Below, piece after piece: positions 4,937-5,309 of a DNA stretch of 5,309 nt (position 1 is its first letter; every line of letters starts with the position of its first letter). Source of the stretch: Thermoplasmatales archaeon. Its GTDB lineage: Archaea; Thermoplasmatota; Thermoplasmata; Thermoplasmatales; GCA-001856825. The notes under the pieces were generated by a model that saw only the letters and a program-made list of their open reading frames with translations, was not told the DNA's origin and did not search any database. The stretch spans positions 1 to 5,309 of the forward strand of contig JACWAC010000093.1 of assembly GCA_014874235.1 (NCBI GenBank), read 5' to 3'. The translations under genes were made by a program, and so were the position numbers.

Positions 4937-5309
4937 ACTTGATTCTTCGTCGCTGAAGTAACTCACGTCATTGACCCCAGTCCCTTTTTTCTCCATTCCC
5001 AAATCCGATCCTGAAATCTGAGATACTCCTCTACCCACGACCCCGGCGTCCTTGACCAAAACTACCTCCACTCCCGGTACCACATCCTCCGAAACTCTCC
5101 TGATCCCTGGAATAAACAGGTTGTCTCCCTTGAAGATCCCCTCTGTCTCTATCACCCGAATTCCCTTTGATAGCAGCAATTCCCCCAGTCCTCTCATCAT
5201 TCTGACTCCAGATATTGTCTTTCTCAGAATGGGAGACCGATTGAAGAGAATGGTCCTCCTGTTTCCCTCTTTCTTCTGATTTATGCCTTCGGGTTCTATG
5301 TCGAGATCG
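4931..5309 (-). CDS. C-terminal part of a PUA-domain protein, possibly tRNA archaeosine modification (partial)
   Basis: The frame stays open from the right edge to TAG (4933-4931), giving 125 visible residues; the N-terminus is outside the window. The two Met codons near 5200 are internal, because coding continues upstream with no stop. Visible residues about 45-117 look like a PUA RNA-binding domain: a strand with GIRVIE, a Gly-rich turn before NLFIPGI (63-69), the PGVEVVLVKD strand-turn (78-87), GVVGRG (89-94) and a final KKGTGVNDVSYF. The tail is acidic and serine-rich. A C-terminal PUA after a longer body is found in archaeal tRNA-guanine transglycosylase and archaeosine synthase (TgtA/ArcS), which act on G15 of tRNA, but the catalytic part is not visible and other PUA proteins are possible. 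It ends within the metallophosphoesterase gene. Confidence 0.65.
   Translation of the reverse strand, partial: DLDIEPEGINQKKEGNRRTILFNRSPILRKTISGVRMMRGLGELLLSKGIRVIETEGIFKGDNLFIPGIRRVSEDVVPGVEVVLVKDAGVVGRGVSQISGSDLGMEKKGTGVNDVSYFSDEESSS
4985..4990 (+). terminator. T6 tract, possible terminator for the metallophosphoesterase
   Basis: The first clear T run downstream of the metallophosphoesterase stop is TTTTTT, about 50 nt past the TGA and within the opposite-strand PUA gene, where it encodes Lys codons. Archaeal termination often uses such runs. No hairpin precedes it. Weak evidence. Confidence 0.22.

Noticed and set aside
5052..5279. Plus-strand 75-codon open frame at the right edge
   Set aside because: It is antisense to the PUA-domain frame, which has recognisable fold features and continues to the edge; the Ser/Pro/Thr-rich translation looks like an antisense artefact.

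Overview
The window looks archaeal, most likely a Thermoplasmata-type euryarchaeon, but the lineage is an inference. Arginine codons are mostly AGG/AGA. TATA-like boxes sit about 25-30 nt before several start codons with no Shine-Dalgarno (SD) sequence between, which fits leaderless transcripts. The proteins (an MthK-like K+ channel, a glycosyltransferase of the ceramide-glucosyltransferase/GT2 type, a B12-type radical SAM enzyme and a PUA-domain protein) are typical of archaea. Base composition is intermediate and similar across the genes; I see no sign of recent transfer, insertion sequences, CRISPR or RNA genes.

Layout from left to right: a probable 16-codon tail of an upstream plus-strand gene (2-52); a membrane GT2/GT21-like glycosyltransferase (143-1234, +); a 51-bp convergent gap; a radical SAM protein with an N-terminal cobalamin-binding-like region (1286-2968, -, TTG start with a good SD); an 89-bp gap carrying that gene's promoter; a two-transmembrane K+ channel with a C-terminal RCK/TrkA module (3058-4071, -); a 157-bp divergent promoter region that also holds a 30-codon open frame; a YfcE/MJ0936-like metallophosphoesterase (4229-4936, +); and, overlapping it tail to tail by 6 bp, the C-terminal part of a PUA-domain protein (4931 to the right edge, -), perhaps from archaeosine tRNA modification.

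The genes do not form one obvious pathway. The glycosyltransferase and the radical SAM protein could both act on membrane lipids (headgroup glycosylation and alkyl-chain modification), but that is a hypothesis. Channel and radical SAM gene share a strand, yet the radical SAM gene seems to have its own promoter.

The most interesting signal is inside the channel gene. Between pore and RCK domain, two Arg codons create an AGGAGG exactly 6 nt before an in-frame ATG (Met120). This is the arrangement expected if the gene also makes free RCK subunits, as MthK is known to do from its internal Met107. The RCK domain also appears to lack one acidic residue of the MthK Ca2+ site, so the ligand may differ.
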